DNA of 64,000 nucleotides from Labia minor (lineage: Eukaryota > Arthropoda > Insecta > Dermaptera > Spongiphoridae), in the NCBI GenBank assembly GCA_963082975.1, contig OY720350.1, positions 23,035,875 to 23,099,874 on the forward strand, read 5' to 3'. The position numbers and the translations under genes were made by a program. Positions 62,637 through 64,000 of this stretch are shown piece after piece. The notes under the pieces were generated by a model. It had not been told where the DNA came from, ran no database searches, and saw only the letters and a program-made list of their open reading frames with translations. Each line of letters starts with the position of its first letter. The first letter of the stretch is position 1.

Positions 62637-62977
62637 TACTTAATTTTATTTCCATTTCTTGAAAAAATGTTTATGTGCGTCCCAGCATAATTTTTTTTTT
62701 TTTTTTTTTGCAACGTGGTCCACGAATGGTCATAGTTTAGACACCCATGCTTTAGATCATTTTGAATTAACTTATTCTCCATTCGTTCTTTTCTTTTATC
62801 TTTCTTTCTAAGTTTCTTTCCATTTTTACCGACCAACGATAGTAAGGGAGGTATTGTTTTCACACCAAATTCCACATGAGGAGATTTTTTACATATCACC
62901 ACGAATCGTGCACTGTGTATTGGTTTTATCCTCGAGAAAAATCATCTTTATTAGTTTTTTCTTAATTTAAAATTATA

Positions 62978-63025
62978 TGACGTCATCCAGCCATTCATGA
63001 CGTCACAGTCAGCGCCTCCTTATAT
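62978..63025 (+). promoter_or_regulatory. paired TGACGTCA sites plus TATA-like sequence, copy 6
   Basis: Unchanged from copy 1. Confidence 0.4.
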
Positions 63026-63184
63026 ATTATAAATCAAATAAAATTAAAAATATTTAAGTTATATCCATATCTGTTTTTTATTACATTAATAGATATATTA
63101 AAATTATTTGAAATTGTTTCTGTAGCTAGAAATTAATTAACATCAAACCGTCGGTCGGTTCGGACCTGGCCAGAGGTGGTCAAC

Positions 63185-63460
63185 TTATTTAATTATCTCT
63201 TTTTCATTGTATTTGATTGAATCTATTTTTAAAAATTCTTCGGGTTTTTCTTTTTCTTTAAATAATACAAAAACGGATCCTTTAAAAATAGTTTTATTAT
63301 CAATGTAAGTTCGCATCTGAATATTTTCTATAGCTCCATACGGAGCAAAAAATTTATAAAAGTTATCTTAGGTGAGACCTTCTTGTGGAAAATTATTCTA
63401 ATCATTAACTCTTTGCGTTCTAATCATTATCTCTTTGCGCCTTTCCTCGTTCCATTTTAG
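63185..63460 (-). pseudogene. La first RRM fragment, copy 6
   Basis: Same fragment and stops. Confidence 0.8.
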
Positions 63461-63615
63461 GTAATATTAAAGATATATCTTATTTATAATAATTATGTAA
63501 AATCCTGATCAATAGTTTAGAATTTCTAATAATTTAATTGATATATATTATTATTTTCAAAACTTTAATCAAGTGAAAAAAATACAATTTTTTACTTTCC
63601 TCTCATTTTTCTATA

Positions 63616-64000
63616 GCACAGAGTATCCGTACACAGAGGTGGACACAATGCTATTTTTTTTCGTCACTAGTGCTGGCAGGGATGGCAGACAGGTTGGACA
63701 TGTGTGAGCGTTTTTACCGACCGACGAGGGAGGCATTTTTAAATTATTTTTGAATGAATAAGGGGAATTTAAAAATTATTTATTGAGATATAAAATTAGC
63801 ATTACAGAAATCAAATATGCTTTTTTCAAAAATGTTAGTTTTATATCCAAATAAATAATTTTTAAATTAACAGAAAACTCTACCTACTTGTATGTAATTT
63901 ACATAAATAAAATAAACGAATAATGTTCTTGTTAATATTTAATATGTATGGATTAAAAATTATCTTCAATGTCAATATATGAAACGAGAGAAACACATAC
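63616..64000 (-). mobile_element. P-like MITE, copy 6 (cut by window end)
   Basis: Left 19-bp end and the hairpin are present; the right end lies outside the window. Confidence 0.6.

Larger units (their letters stand above)
61783..64000 (+). repeat. macro-unit 6 of tandem array (cut by window end)
   Basis: The first 2.2 kb of a further unit, so the array continues beyond the window. Confidence 0.93.

Noticed and set aside
1..64000. Proviral segment of a polydnavirus or another integrated virus as an explanation for the amplified secreted gene
   Set aside because: No viral structural, replication or excision-motif sequence was seen. All recognisable mobile sequence is transposon-derived.

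Overview
The window is AT-rich animal nuclear DNA, almost certainly from an insect. It has spliced genes with GT-AG introns, THAP/P-superfamily transposons, a pogo-like MITE, a decayed non-LTR retrotransposon, a broken La (SSB) gene and long simple A/T runs. There are no bacterial operons, rRNA, tRNA or CRISPR. The species cannot be named from the sequence.

Layout. The whole window is one tandem array. A macro-unit of about 8.6-10.9 kb (transposon insertions removed) is present six times, beginning at 1022, 14727, 26230, 41446, 51639 and 61783. The array runs off both window ends. Each complete unit holds, in order: (a) a single-exon gene for a 93-residue predicted secreted protein, G+C-rich against its surroundings; (b) on the opposite strand, a La-protein pseudogene in pieces (C-terminal RRM fragment, pogo-like MITE, unidentified stretch, first RRM fragment); (c) two TGACGTCA sites followed by a TATA-like sequence; (d) a 1.19-kb P-like MITE with 19-bp inverted ends; (e) a LINE 3' remnant; (f) a 3.8-6.1 kb satellite of 0.7-1.1 kb BamHI-type repeats built from ~200-bp monomers; (g) a ~490-bp leader containing an old P-type terminus, leading into the next copy of the gene.

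On this array sit four P-superfamily insertions, each bounded by a perfect 8-bp target duplication: P1 (10305-14726, a second copy truncated at the window start and ending at 1021), P2 (23262-26195), P3 (27184-29628) and P4 (29651-31556). Other units still carry the empty sites. P1 encodes an apparently intact 918-residue THAP transposase in seven exons. P2, P3 and P4 are internally deleted relatives. P1 and P2 hit the 5' leader or start codon of the secreted-protein gene; P3 and P4 landed 14 bp apart at one spot.

Interpretation. A secreted-protein gene has been amplified and kept identical at the protein level while everything around it is mobile or decaying DNA. P elements repeatedly targeted the gene's 5' end. 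P1 sits in the start codon itself, but its target duplication regenerated the ATG, so the reading frame survived. P2 and P4 have each amplified part of the P-element 3' region into a private minisatellite. The function of the secreted protein is unknown.
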